NCBI RefSeq assembly: GCF_048128805.1
Contig: NC_136013.1
Coordinates: 5,814,602 to 5,878,601, forward strand
Source: Centroberyx gerrardi
Taxonomy: Eukaryota; Chordata; Actinopteri; Beryciformes; Berycidae
Direction of reading: 5' to 3'
DNA length: 64,000 nt
Positions within the stretch are counted from its first letter, which is position 1; every line of letters begins with the position of its first letter. Positions 45,168 to 57,669 of the stretch are shown here, piece after piece. The position numbers and the translations under genes are program-made. The notes under the pieces are model-generated. The model was given only the letters and a program-made list of their open reading frames with translations. It ran no database searches and was not told where the DNA came from.

Positions 45168-47892
45168 TATGGTGGCTGGAATTCAATCAATAATAGCTCC
45201 TCCATAAAAGCATCTTCTCTGTAAGTGAAGCAGAGAACAGCCATTACACTAAACCAGAACTTCTTCGAAACAGATTCTCTGCATTTTCTTCTTGACTGAC
45301 AGGAATCAGTGGAAGATTTCCTTTGACATGATTGAATTCCAGCCTGTTAATGACCAAAAAATAAAACCCTAAATGTACTGTGGTAAGACATCAGGAATAT
45401 ACCGTAGATTTGAGAACAGCTTCGACCAGTTAAGGTTGACATAAATACAGTGGAGATGCAATACAGTGTTTCACATGTTGAGTCGGCGTGGATCGAACCG
45501 ATCAATGAGCATGAGTGACAAATCAACCAAGAATCCACTGTCACTTCAGTCCAGACACGCCGCCATCTTGACACACTTCACGAGGATTGGTTTGCACATC
45601 TAGTGTTTGTATTTATATGTATAGATATACTGTATATCTCCAAGCTTGTGGGCGTCAATGCAGGAATACAGAGGTGGTGGATCTGTTAGGAAGATGGTGA
45701 CGGATGGGATGAAGGTGATATCTGGTTACTGAGCCTCTACAGTGGCAGAGGAGGATTTGTTTGCCTTGGCCTCCACAGTTTTAATGTGGACTTGTGATGG
45801 TTACATGGGAAACTTTAACGTTAGGCTACATTATGAGACATCGGCACAACGCAGATCGTTTTAAAAAGGCTACCTTACTCTTCATCAGGCACCAGATAAA
45901 GACTTTTAGTGAGAGAAAGAGAGAGGAAGAGTATTAAAGTGAGAAAGGGAGAGAAAGACCCTTTGATAAACAATAGAACTAATACAACTGGACATTTCTC
46001 CTTTCTGTGTGCCACTATTTGAATATGCTTAAATAACTTACAGATGTTAACAAAAGTCTCTGTCTAAAGGTGTATTTATGTAGTTTACAGTCTCACTGCC
46101 TCAGTGCTGGATTAAAAAGATGTCAAATGTAACTTAGGAATCCTCAATAGTTTGTAAAATGTAAACAAAGCAGTTCGTCTGCATCCTTCTGTTATTGATC
46201 CAGATAAGCAGTGAAGTGTAATATGGTGACACGTTCAACATATATAGAAATGACTGATATATACGAGATACTAGACACAGAGCTGGTTTCACAGAGATGG
46301 ATTAAACCTAGCTGTGCTGTAGGCTTAAGAAAAATGGGAGACCAAGATTTTTAATGTGATGCCTTCGCTTGGCTTCTGAATTGGACGAGATGTAGCTTCA
46401 CTGTCCACTCATCAGGAACGTAAAAAGCAGAAAAATGAATAATTTCCAATTAGAAATCAAAACTATGGAATCCTACACCCTCAAAAAAATTATTTTCAAG
46501 AATTCCATGTGTCCAGTTTGGGACGACCCATAATTTTGTCCTTTTCAACACAACATATGTTAATAGAAACACATATTGCTGTTGTTATGTGAAAACCTTA
46601 TAACTCCACACTTTTTGAGTTTATCCCATTGGATAAACTCAAAAATGCATGGTGGTCAATCTGAAAGCAAGGCTGTTTTTCCTGAAAGGTTGACATTTTG
46701 GTGGCGATGTGTTGTTATTAAGATTTGATGTTTTGAAACGTAACACACGTGTGTGTGGTTTCAAACTAGACACATGGCCGTGTTCAAAATGACACACACC
46801 TCTTGAGAACGCACACTTGGTCTAGGCTTAACCTGCGTCAGTGAAAGCAGCTTCTGAACCAGGAAGCCGGGCTGCCCTTACTCCTCTGTGAAAGAACAAA
46901 CAGGGGGTGGTATCAAAACAACATCCACTTTGGAAATTTTCTGTTTTTTTATTTTGACATCTCACTGTGGGTCAGGAAAACGTACCCATCCATTAAAATG
47001 TGTCCCTTTCCTGTTGTACAACAGAAGTTAAAAGAAAAGCATTCATCTCAGCAATGAAACTTTCTTCAGTGTCTCACAACAACATCAACCACAAAGCCCA
47101 ATTATTGTGATTTGAATTTTTGCCAATACACATTTCACATCCGTCCTCCACACTGAAAGAAAAAAAAACAAAAAAAACAAAACTGGTGCCTTGAAGTGTT
47201 GTGTATGATATAGTTTTTTTTTCTTTTACAACTTTTAAGACATGTAGTTTTAAGACAAATGATAGAACCAACTCAAGGCATGCCTGTATGAAGACCGACA
47301 ACACCGTCTGTGCACACAAGTGCGAAGAGGACACACGGCCTGACTCCAGCACACCAACATGTACAGTACATAAACACATCGGCCGACGTTCACCTCAAAT
47401 CAAACACTTCTTGGTAGAGAAAATCATGAATACAACCAAATAAACGATACAATGAGCCACTAACGTCCAAAGAGAAAATTAAGAACACTGGCATTTCCCT
47501 GTCATGATGAATACCTATCGTATTCTGTTGTAAGATCGTGTGTCAAGTCTGTGTTCTCGTTGCAGGACTTTGAGGAGGGGAGCTGGGTAAGTGGGCTTCA
47601 GTGACAAAACAAAACAAAAAAACATGATCATATTTGTTTATAACCTCACACTTCCACTGACACTGGCTCAGATGAAGCGACTGCAGAGAGAAACCTGTAG
47701 ATGAGTTGTGACAGAGTCGTGCTGACATGCTTTTTGCCCAGCACACCTATACTGTGTCTATGTAAACATACACTGAAAATTATGTACATAATGTGAGTTT
47801 GTGTTGCCTCTGAACGGGGCCGGGTTAGCTTCGCTGTCTTCCCTCTTGTGCAGCAATGGACCCATCGCTCTACTCTGAATGTGTGTGTATGT

Positions 47893-47907
47893 GAGAGAGA
47901 GAGAGAG

Positions 47908-47941
<34 letters not shown>
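47893..47941 (+). repeat. (GA)n microsatellite
   Basis: About 49 bp of GA with one C. It creates spurious Arg/Glu and Ser/Leu frames. Confidence 0.95.
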
Positions 47942-47946
<5 letters not shown>

Positions 47947-49085
47947 CAGGTGTGGTCCAGGGCCAGGAAGATAGCATCCAGTTTAGCCACAAGACGTATT
48001 TACAACACTGCTCACCACCACAAAGGAAGAGTGAAGGAGGAGTGGTAAATAGAGGAATAGAAGAAGAAGAAGAAGAAGGGACAACCACAGGGACTGGAGA
48101 CTGACATCCCCCTTGTGGAAATATAGTGTCACTGCCACTTTCGGTCACTTTTTTTTTTTTGTGTGTTGTTTTCTGGTTTATTAAAGATGTTGCATCCCAC
48201 CTCTTTGGTAATCTCTTGGGTGATTCTTAAATTAGCCAAGAATTTACTGATTATATAGTAACATACACTTTTATGCAAATGAAGTAATAAACATATTCTG
48301 CCGCTTTTGGGAATTTCAAAGGTGTAATTTTTTTTTTCTCTCGTTTTAAAAACAAAGCACCAGTCATGTATTAAACAGCATTCAATATCACGCTACTTTC
48401 AGATTCAGACTCGCGCTGCCTGCTGCCTGACACTGGATCCTCACTGTGCAGCTGAAGAGTTTCATTCCCAAAATGAGATAACCTTTATTTCTGACAGCTA
48501 TACTCTTATATAACACCTGATGACACGAAAGTAAAAGTTGTTATGAGTCATCTTTAAAACCACTGCCTACAAAGCCAGCATTTTTGAGGGTGGAATCGTC
48601 TTGATTTTCTGAAATATGTAATGAAATTTCTGGCATGGATTTTCCTCCTTTTTTCTTCTGAAAGAGGTTATGTGCCACTTTGGAATGAAACCCTTCAGTT
48701 TGTTTTATCGCTGCATCCCATCGACTCGACCGAGCGAGCAGCTTGTCAGTGGGTGCCGTGGATGTGGTGGGTGCAGCTGCAGCGAACGCTTCCTCCCCCT
48801 ACAGGCACTCTATTCAGTCCGTAGTGATACCTTTAATATTGGCCTTTTGCACATGTACAAGTAGAAGTCTCCATAAATAGAACTATACAGCAAAGTGCAT
48901 GGAAGGAACAGTACAAAAATACCTCTGAATTTTATCTCTGCAGCAACACATTTTTTTGGATTTCTGATTTCAAAAGGTGAAAACTCGAGTGAGACCAAGA
49001 TATCAGTAAATAAAATACAATGTCATACTTTTACCTATAGGCAAGATACATAACTCTTAGAAATGTGAAGACATCGTTCCAGTAT

Positions 49086-49143
49086 ATGACCCCCCTCCCC
49101 CTCCCCCTCCCTCCTCCCCTCCTCCCCCTCTCCCTCCCCCTTA
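49086..49143 (-). repeat. C-rich tract, G-rich on the slc8a3 strand
   Basis: About 58 bp of C5T/CCT-type sequence. Read on the slc8a3 coding strand it is a series of G3-G6 runs separated by single A or AGA, about 950 nt after the stop codon. It fits the G-quadruplex pattern (four or more G3+ runs with loops of 1-3 nt). Confidence 0.8.
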
Positions 49144-49836
49144 GCCACAGCGATCCTCTGTTGTTAGAGCAGAAGGTGACCACATTTAAACAAATATTCA
49201 AAATATACAGAAAATATGGAAATATATTATATATAGATACGTATATAGTACGGAAGTAATGTTCAGGGCAGTTTGACCATGTTCACTGTGTCCTCCACCG
49301 CCTCCTCCTCGCCTGTTTGATTGGTGATTTGTCTGCCAGTACATAAGTTGTCACTGTCGCTCCTCCCTCTTTGCTTGTGTGTGGTTTCTGAGAACTCTGC
49401 AGTGCTCCTTAGGAAACTATGCAAATAAAAATAAATACTATGAGTCCATCTTGACTGTCACTCAACAACATATCTCCATTTACGATATAATCTTTTTGTT
49501 ATTCCTTAACGTAAGATCAGAAAATAGTTCTTTGATTCCTCTTTTTGTACGTTTTTTTTTGTCTGTTTTGTTGTATTTTTTGCATTTTTATCCCCAAAAT
49601 ACTTCGTTTTAAAAAAAGTCGTTCTCAGCAGATGTTGAGAAAAATATAGACCTCTGATTTGACTCAACTCTCTCCGGATATAAGACTTCAGTCTCCTCCA
49701 GTGGAATGCAGGACCACCCTCAGCATCCTCTAGACTCGGTGGTAACCCAATCCCAACTGTAAGCACACTCGCACGGGCCCGTCGGCAGCAGGGGCAGGAC
49801 ACACACCTCCAAGCGTCCTTACAGGAGGGGTTGAGG

Positions 49837-49841
<5 letters not shown>

Positions 49842-49895
<54 letters not shown>
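49842..49895 (+). repeat. (GA)n microsatellite
   Basis: About 54 bp of pure GA close to the slc8a3 stop, in the probable 3' UTR. Confidence 0.96.
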
Positions 49896-49900
<5 letters not shown>

Positions 49901-50084
49901 AGGTGTGGGACGGGGGCTATCTGGAAAACCCCGGGTTTTACCTCTCCTGTCTTTCCATACCGCACAAGACCGACCCAAATTCCACAGTGAGAATTCACTC
50001 TTTTACCTCTGAAGTTGTACTTTGAACCCCTGTAATTTTTTGTTTTTTTTTCGAGCTGAAGTCAGTTCTTTCCCCTTGAAGGGT

Positions 50085-50461
50085 CTAGAAGCCCTCTATA
50101 TGACAGTAGGCCTCCAGACTGGAGAAGAGGATGTAAAGGAACCAGAGGCTGAAAAAGAAGGCTGTCGTGGCCAGTCTGTGTCCCCGGGGCCCGCCCAGTT
50201 CTCCTCCGATGTGGGCCCGGCGCCGGTAGAGCAGCACTGAGATGGCCAGGAAGGCGAAGATGGTGAAGAGAGTGACGGAGAAGGCCAGCGATCCGGCTTC
50301 CACCACAAACGGCTTTCCTTTCATGTGCCAGTAGATGGCCGCCACGGACCAGGCCACGCCGATCCCCAGGAAGACGTTGACCGCGTTGCTGCCGGTCACG
50401 TTCCCGATGGAGGCGTCGGCGTAGGTGTCCTGGACCGCCGATACCTTACTGGCAAAAGTGT
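50085..50461 (-). CDS. slc8a3: slc8a3 last coding exon
   Basis: Runs from DTFASKVSAVQDTYADASIG to the stop after CHIEGF. It carries the ion-binding part of the alpha-2 repeat (Asp of PDTFASK, Asn residues of TGSNAVN) and the last two or three membrane segments (GVAWSVAAIYW, FSVTLFTIFAFLAISVLLYRRR, FFFSLWFLYILFSSLEAY). All of these family landmarks are intact. Confidence 0.94.
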
Positions 50462-53400
50462 CTGCGGAGAGAGAAGGGATGTTTCATTGTTATTTCATTG
50501 GGTTTAAATTTATTTCAAATGTGTATCTGAGGAGCAGAGGAGAGTTATTTCTGACACGTTATGTTAGGGAAAACTACAAGCTCTCACAAATGGGCACATG
50601 CACACACACATTCAGGTACACACACATAGAGACTGACTAACACACACACATGTACACATATGCACATGTGCTTGCACACACACACACTTGAATGCATCAT
50701 TTTCAACACATCTTAAAGGTGTAATGTAGCATTTTTAAACATTAATATATTTACTGTAAACAAATGAGAGCATGGTCGAGACGGTTGGTGGCCTCTATTT
50801 CATGCCAGTGGTATTGCGAGTGTTTCTCAAGATTAAGACTACATTTCACGTAAGTCCCGTTGCGTCCCGTTGCGTCCCGTTGCGTCCCGTTGCGTCCCGT
50901 TGCGTCCCGTCCCCTCTCCCCCCTCCCTGGCTTTACTGAAGGGGATCAACATGTTGGAAGTGATTTTTTTCATCGGCCTTTCATTCGTTCGAAACTCTGA
51001 AAGCTTTGTTTGCTCTGAAAGAGCAGCGCCCTCTTCCCGTTTTGTGCCATAAAGCAATCCAGCAGATATCTAGCGACCCGGTACCACACAATGTAAAATG
51101 CAGTGTAGAAACCGGTAGGGGCTTCCAATCTTTTCAGCAATGATCTCATTTGTTTATGGTAATTATACAAATATCTCAAAATGAATGTGGTAATTAATTA
51201 TTGTTGTTACACGTGGCTCCTTTAATAACAAAAAACACTGACAAAACCTAAGTTGTTAGTAACATATTGTCACTGTCAGGGTGAAAATAAAAAAAAACTG
51301 ATTGATGAAAAAACTTTTCAAGAACTAAGAAAACAGCCTTGTTTTTAGCATTTTTGCCTTGTCATCAAAGAGTTTCATTAGCCCAAGAGGTCAGAGAATT
51401 TCCTCAAACCATAGAGGAGCATGTAATCCTTCAATTGAAGTGAAAAAACACACATCCATTGACACATCCTTTTTTAAAAGTGCACTGTCTATTACTGTCT
51501 ATACTATCTATGTCTCACTCACCAGGGACGGACGTGCCGAGTGCCACAAAAACCACAGCGGTGACCGAGTCCTTGAGGCCGATGGTGCAGCCGAAGTGGG
51601 ACGCCAGGTCGCCGATGACGGCCGTGAGCAGGCCGATGATGACGATAGAGATGATGAAGCAGGCCCAGCCGTTCAGGTAGTCGGTGGGCGGGACGCAGGC
51701 GAACAGGACCTTCCAGAAGACGGTGAGGAAGTGCATGACGTAGTCGAAGCAGGACGGCAGCCGTTCCTCCCCCGTGTCCTCCTCGTCCTCATCTGCTGGG
51801 AGGAAGTGGAGATGAGCGGGGGGGGACGGCGGCGCAGGAGTTGGGGGGGGGGGGGGGGGGGGGGTGAAAGGTGAGATGGAATCGAGAGTAATGGGATGAC
51901 AGGAGAGGAAAGAGGTAGCGAAATATTTAGGGAAGGGAGAGATAGAGGGGTGAGGGAGGGGGTGGTGAATGTTAAGAGGACGGACAGAGTGACAGAGACA
52001 GACGGGGACGAGCAGGCGAGAGAAAAGAGTATGATAGGGACGGAAAAAAGAAAGATAGATGAAGCACAAAGTGGAGAGAGAGGATAAGAGCAGAGAGGGT
52101 AAACAGCGAAAGAAGGGGTTGGAAAACAGCGGAGAGATAAAGGATGGATAGAGGAGATAAGGGATGACAGAGAGGGGAAGGCAGACAACAACACTCACTT
52201 AAAATGGCACTTTGACTTATTTGTCAGCGTGAGACGTGATTATACTTCAGCTTGAGGATGTTGTTATGTATATTCAAGTTTAAATGTGCTACTTACTCGC
52301 AAATACATAACTAGAATAACTGCAGAGGCCACAGGGCAAAACATGACTCATTTTTAATTTAAAAAAAAACTAAAAACAGCCAGTGTGTTTAAAGGATGAC
52401 ACCGTTTTGTCAGTCAATCACTCACTAGATGGAGCAGAAGTTTGTAGATGAATAACTTCTACTTTTGTTTGTGGGTAAAAAAAACCCCCATCAGTTTATA
52501 GGTTAGTTTACACTTTGGGCTTTAATATTTTACCTAATTTAATAATGCAGGTTCCATAGGCTGTTTTCACAAACTATTCTCTAATAGCTCACTTTGCGGG
52601 TAAACAACTTTCACTTTTAGGTTAGTTGTGGCTCTAGGCTTTTGGCTCAGTTTGTGGGTAAACAACTCTCAGCTTATTCCGGCCTTCCGGCACAGTTCAC
52701 ACATTGTGCGCAGTGCAGCGTGGCGCGGCGCAATTCGGTCTGTTTGGTGTGACTGGTTGGCAGGGAGAGCTAGTGGTTACAGAGAGAGAGATTGGCCATA
52801 ACATAAAAGGTCACAGATCCAGTCAGCAGGAGGAGCAGCCGTTTGTCCTGTCAAAGTGCTCTGGAGCAAGAAACTGAACCCCGCTCATTAAAGATCCCAT
52901 GAAATGGCATCTTTACTTCCTTGATTTGATGCATTTCCCGTTGAAACAGGATGTTGGAGTCGGACATAATGCAGTGAGGGATCGTTCAAAAGTCTAAACC
53001 AATGGAGTCAGGCGGTTTTATTTGATGGGAGAGGTGCGGAGGGGTGGGATTGTTCAAAAATCTGATGGTTTTATTGGTTAGAAAGTAATATTTACACCTA
53101 CTGGTGCAGCATGAGGTCACCATGAAAGATACTCTGTATTCCAGGAAGTAAAAGTAATGGGAGTTCATTTCATGGGGACTTCAAAGTGTCGACTAAACAG
53201 GTAAAATGTGAACGGTCCCTGCCTCAGGTGGAGCTGCGGGGCGTCCTCCGCGTCCCGCAGGAACCCTCAGCGGACAGGCAGGACACTGTGCTGATTCAAA
53301 GTGTCAGGCCATGTGAGGCGCATGCATTTTTCAGCAAAGGGGCGGATCATGAAAAAATGAAGAGCACCACCGGATTAAATATTTCAGCACCAAAGTGACG

Positions 53401-56400
53401 AGCTGAGGCCTCGCTGCACGGTGCCAGTGATCGCAGCGGGCCGGCCGGCCGGCTGCACCGCGGGCCGGGGGGGAGATCTGATGTCGCCGCCGCTCCACTG
53501 GGAATAAGACGGATATGCTTTCTGGTGCGGGCAATGAGATTATCTCAGAGCCTCGAGAACTTTGTTTTCAGGTTGGGTTCAATCGATATGGGGTTTTGAA
53601 GGTCGATACCAGTACTGATATTTTTAGACCGAAGACAGCAATAGCTGATATTGTGCTGATATTCAATATTTTTCAGTTTGACTATTTTAAATTGTCACAT
53701 TTTAATTGTGAGGGTGGAAAAGCCTCTGAAACAGCATTTACACCTTCACACTAAAACTCATAATTTCAGTGTTTCAGTAATAATACATTTTTTTTAGGTG
53801 GGTTAGCAGCTCTTTAAGGCAGGCTGACCCACTGCACCTATTCAATGGTAGAGGGAAACTCTGGGATACATTACTGACTTTATTGACTTTATAAATTATT
53901 TATCCATTCAATTAATACATAAAATATGTAAAGAAAATAATATTTCTTGGCAGGTTTTACAGACTGTTTTCTGTAGCTGTGGTCAGGGAGAAACCTAACC
54001 TAACTGGCCGATATCTGATATTTAATAAAAGGCCAGTATATCAGCAATCCAATATATCAGTCCAATTCTATTTTCAGGCATTGCCTTTGGGAGTTAGGAG
54101 CCTTGGCTTGTATTCTTATGTAACAGCTGAGCAAAATAACATACACAGTGCGTGATTAACCCACAACGAGATGGTTAAGGAAAGAAAGGGATACAAATAG
54201 CAACTCTTTGGGCAATTCTGATGGGCAACAATGTCCAAGAAATTGCTCAGCATTGGTGCTTTAATCACAGAAACATATGTTGATGCAAGGAAACATTTGA
54301 ACAGATAATTTCTTTTCACTTTGTTGCCTGCTGCTGAAAGTGCTGCGCATTTACACGAGCAAAAAGAACAGCCTTGGATGTTTCCACCCACAAAAAAAAC
54401 ACCTAATATCTAAATTAAGTTGAAAATAATGATTGAGTGGATCAAAATATTTAATTCGTCAGTTGCATAAAAGCTGTGTGTGTCTGTGTAGAGCCCCCTA
54501 GAGTCAGAGCAGAGAACATGGTGTGTTGTTTTACAGTACCTGCACTGACTGTAATGGCCTCCATGAACTGGTCTCTCCAAGAGTTCGTTCCCACCACCAA
54601 TGCCAGGTTGGTCTTCTTGATCAGCTTGTCCACTGTGCTCTGTACAATACAAAACCACAACAGAGTGAAAAAAAAAAAAAAAAAAAAAAAAAATCCATCT
54701 ATTATTTATATTCAGAATATGAGATCTCAGCTGAAACTGAAGCTGAAAGGAGAAATACATAAGCTTCACCACATGATGGCAGTGGCATCAAGTTCCAGGC
54801 AATAGAAACCAATCCCTCTGTTTGATGCATGATAAAAGCATGCACCGGAAACAAATATGGTGGGTATATTTTTCGGTCGAGAAGGTTAGAGGCTGCATAT
54901 AAATCGTGTTTCCCCCATAAATGTGTCTTGGTGGGGTGAGAGGCTTCTGCAGCCGCATTTTAGATCATGTGAAGTTAACATTCTCCACTGAAAACAATAT
55001 AAATGACAGTCTTTCAGGCAGGTGGATTAGGTCGACTGTAGGGGAAACACTGGTTTAAACTGTCATGATCAAGCATCTCAAGCTGGTGTTGGCTCTGCTT
55101 TCCCACCTTGAACTCATATGATTCCTCAATAATGACTTCCAGCTTGGAGTGCTCCCCCAGCACCGGTTTGCCCATCTCTGCAATCCGCTTGGCTTCCTCT
55201 TCGTCCGATGACAGCTTCCTGTCTGGCACGTCTGAGGGTGAGAAGGGAGGAGAGAAAAGACGGCACAGGGAGTAAGATAACAATAATAACAATAGATTCA
55301 GGCGATTCCCATGTCTTTTGTACTTCATCAGAAGACCGTCTCATTGTCGTCATGATCTTGACACTACGTGGAAGCAAGACTTATTTTTTATATTTGAGAC
55401 ACATACTGTATGTCACACTCATTCAGTGGATAATTCTGCATAATACAGGATTCACTGTAGTAGTGCCAATTCCACGCCCGCCTTTTCCCCCAAACTTTCT
55501 TCCCAAAAGTTTCTTGATTGTGTTCCAACTTTGTTATATAAACTCAGACAAACCTGCATGCTTGATCAGGCATTGAACAAAACACAAACAAAGCAAAGCC
55601 AAATTGTGGGTCTACTGTGGCACAGTGACAACCTCCAAAACAAGCCTCAGGATTTCATTTTTGATTTGTCCCATTTTCCATGTGCCCATTTGTTAACATT
55701 TCTATCTCTATAAGGGTTCCCACACTTACTTGGACATACAATTCAAAGACTTTTCAATGACTTTTAAGGTTGTTTGGTGAAATTCAAGGACTCAGAATTG
55801 GCATGCTTTGGGTTGAGATGTGACATTGGTCAAAATTAGACATTATAGAGGCCTCGTTTATTACTCATGATCTTGTCAAGTCAAGAAATTCTGGTGAAAT
55901 CATTTTAAAATCGATACTTCTTTTTCTTCAGGATGTGAAGTGTTGATGCTAGAATGGAGATGAGGCATAATAATGAATTTGGGTGCTACATTTGAATGAA
56001 AAATCAAGCACTTTCAAGGGCATCAATTAATTTCAAAAAAACTTTTAAGGCCTTATTTTATTTTTCTCAAATCCACAAACTCTCAAGGATTTCCAAGGGA
56101 CCGTGGGAACTCTGATCTCTCCACCTCGTGTCCTGGGTGGCTCCGCTATAGAAAGGAGGCGCAATGCTTTGTATCACAGAGCGCTCGGGTGCGGCGCAAA
56201 CTACAAAGAGTGCCATAACATCAATTGTGTGCTGTCGAACTTTATCAAGAGCGAGCGGCGGTGCATCCAAAGGCCTCTCATCCCGCTGGCTGTGACGCCC
56301 CCACTGAGCCACCTGGTGCAGAGACCTTGTCATCTTTTATACGAGCCCCGAGTCCCAGCCCGCTGCTCTTTGCTGACAACACGCTTACTATTAAATATTA

Positions 56401-56456
56401 ACACTGCCATTAAAGATCACAGCCAAGTCCCCTTGATAGGAGGGCGTGTCAGCGGG

Positions 56457-56490
<34 letters not shown>

Positions 56491-57214
56491 GCACACACCG
56501 CACACACACACACGCAGAGGCACACACAGGCCCGTGCACACACTTTTAAGCTAAATCAATTACACACACAAGACAGTGTGTACCCTGAAGTCCTGACAGG
56601 ATTTCTTTTGCTCATGTTTAAAATTTGATTATCCGGCCGTTCCCCTGCACTGTGCCGCACCAGAACATGACACTACTTCCGCGACAAGGGAAGAAAAAAA
56701 AACAAAAATGAATTAATCACACAAAGGTAATTAAATTTCTAATTTCTGAACTGCGGGTTTTATCTTGACGGTTATCAAGTGTTTGTGCCTTCCTCTTGAC
56801 AGGAGAACATAATTTATGGCTTTATGATTAATTAATCCACTGATTAGGGTGCGAATCCATCACTGAGTGTGGGAGAGAGCTGAAAAAGAACATGTAATGT
56901 TTGGAATAACTCTTAAGCAGTGACAGTAGAAGAGGCGAACGCCAGTGGCATGCAGTTATTTCCCTACCACAGCGGCCTGTATCGAAGCTCTCAGAGTATG
57001 AGCACTGATTCAAAATCATGGACCCAACGGCCAGATAAATCATCTTAATCATCATCATCCGAGTGATAAAAACGGATTTCAGATCAGCACTCCTGCACGG
57101 AGACCTTTGACAGATTCAGGCCCGACTCTTAAACCACAGCACACGCGGAGAGAGTGAGTTCAGTGGGGATGCTGAGAGGAGGAGAGGACGACTTACCTTC
57201 TGCTAACAACAGGG
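50085..57214 (-). CDS. slc8a3: Sodium/calcium exchanger 3 (SLC8A3/NCX3), 3' part, five coding exons
   Basis: Exons in transcript order are 57214-57197 (18 nt), 55231-55107, 54639-54540, 51795-51523 and 50461-50085. They code the C-terminal 297 residues in continuous phase. The sequence covers the end of the cytosolic loop (SSDEEEAKRIAEMGKPVLGEH, LEVIIEESYEFK), the loop-membrane linker (STVDKLIKKTNLALVVGTNSWRDQF) and the second membrane half. The alpha-2 repeat is present, with GTSVPDTFASK split across the last intron and SIGNVTGSNAVNVFLG. The C-terminus is FSSLEAYCHIEGF. The protein exports one Ca2+ for three Na+ across the plasma membrane. The family is certain. NCX3 rather than NCX1/2/4 rests on the spliced-loop sequence and on linkage with med6-ttc9-map3k9. 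The large 5' exon is beyond the right edge. Confidence 0.88.
50717..51221 (-). mobile_element. TTAA-type MITE, inverted relative to 62244-62813
   Basis: TTAA on both sides (50713-50716, 51222-51225). The left end AGGTGTAATGTAGCATTT is like AGGTGCTATGTGTAG of the other copy. The inner phrases ATCGGCCTTTCATTC, GAGCAGCGCCCTCTTCC and TTTTGTGCC match the reverse complement of 62440-62560. It contains a 10-bp minisatellite at 50851-50910. It is in the last slc8a3 intron. Confidence 0.7.
50851..50910 (+). repeat. 10-bp tandem repeat, six units
   Basis: Six head-to-tail units of TGCGTCCCGT (the first is TAAGTCCCGT), almost without variation. It is absent from the sister MITE copy, so the expansion followed insertion. 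Confidence 0.93.
51523..51795 (-). CDS. slc8a3: slc8a3 penultimate exon with tandem (NAGNAG) acceptor
   Basis: Codes an acidic linker (DEDEEDTGEERLPSCFDY) and the membrane segments HFLTVFWKVLFACVPP, GWACFIISIVIIGLLTAVIG and SVTAVVFVALGTSVP. The acceptor is CCCAGCAG: splicing after the first AG starts at 51795, and after the second at 51792. Both keep frame and differ by one Ala. A run of 22 C on the coding strand lies 48 nt upstream. Confidence 0.93.
51843..51864 (-). repeat. C22 homopolymer upstream of slc8a3 exon
   Basis: 22 consecutive G on plus is C22 on the coding strand, ending 48 nt before the acceptor at 51795. Confidence 0.95.
53570..54090 (-). repeat. Dispersed repeat, copy 2 (inverted)
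   Basis: Contains GTGGGTTAGCAGCTC, CTCTGGGATACATTA and GGCCGATATCTGATATTTAATA, matching the reverse complement of 30735-31200 and 57670-58130. It is in the slc8a3 intron between 51795 and 54540. Confidence 0.6.
54668..54693 (-). repeat. T26 homopolymer upstream of slc8a3 exon
   Basis: 26 consecutive A on plus is T26 on the coding strand, ending 29 nt before the acceptor of exon 54639-54540. It serves as, or sits at, the polypyrimidine tract. Confidence 0.95.
56459..56520 (+). repeat. (CA)n microsatellite
   Basis: CA repeat with CCGCACACACC interruptions in a slc8a3 intron. Confidence 0.95.
57197..57214 (-). CDS. slc8a3: slc8a3 18-nt micro-exon (variable loop region)
   Basis: A CCTCCACAG acceptor and a GTAAGT donor bracket just 18 nt that read (A)LLLAE plus one base. 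It is in phase with the next exon (D)VPDRKL. NCX genes have a cassette-exon cluster here and the KALLL junction is a family hallmark, so this is probably the short cassette (exon C type). It is too small for standard ORF searches. Whether it is constitutive or alternative cannot be seen. Confidence 0.72.
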
Positions 57215-57669
57215 CTGTGGAGGAGAGGAGAGAGGGAGGAGGAGGAGGAGGGGAAAGAGGGGAAGAGGAAGAAAGCGATGAGCAGTGGAAATGGAAGAAA
57301 CATAGATAAGGAAGAAAGCAGGTTAATTAGAGGGAGAGAAATGCGATGGCCTCAGAGAATGGCTGGGTATTGACCGTGTGGTATAATATATATGGCGCTG
57401 ATTGTTCGATTGGCTGAGGTAGTAGAAGGAATATGGTATTTTGTAGTTTTTTTTATGAGCATGAAGGCAGGAGCGAGTTTTATTAAAGGAAGACAGGTCC
57501 AATAGCAATCAGCAAAATTCCTGGAGGACGTTTGTTTTGTGCCATGAGCTCCAACAACGAGCATAACACTCATTCAAAAGTCTGTTACTCCCAGCTTCTG
57601 TCAGCTGACTGAGTTTGGAGGTAATAATAACACAATAAACCCTTATGTGACCTGGCAAATTCACTGTGA

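Larger units (their letters stand above)
44534..50084. other. Region between map3k9 start and slc8a3 stop; probable long slc8a3 3' UTR
   Basis: No coding exon is seen on either strand. slc8a3 enters from the right, so part of this region should be its 3' UTR. Candidate AATAAA hexamers on the slc8a3 strand (TTTATT on plus) occur, for example near 44932 and 48178. It contains (GT)n at 45101-45167, (GA)n at 47893-47941 and 49842-49895, a C-rich tract at 49086-49143 and a repeat-like stretch near 46490-46720. Confidence 0.55.

Noticed and set aside
51797-52198. N-terminal extension of the slc8a3 exon frame into upstream sequence
   Set aside because: The frame continues through the intron because of CT/CCC composition, but the acceptor and family alignment place the exon start at 51795/51792.
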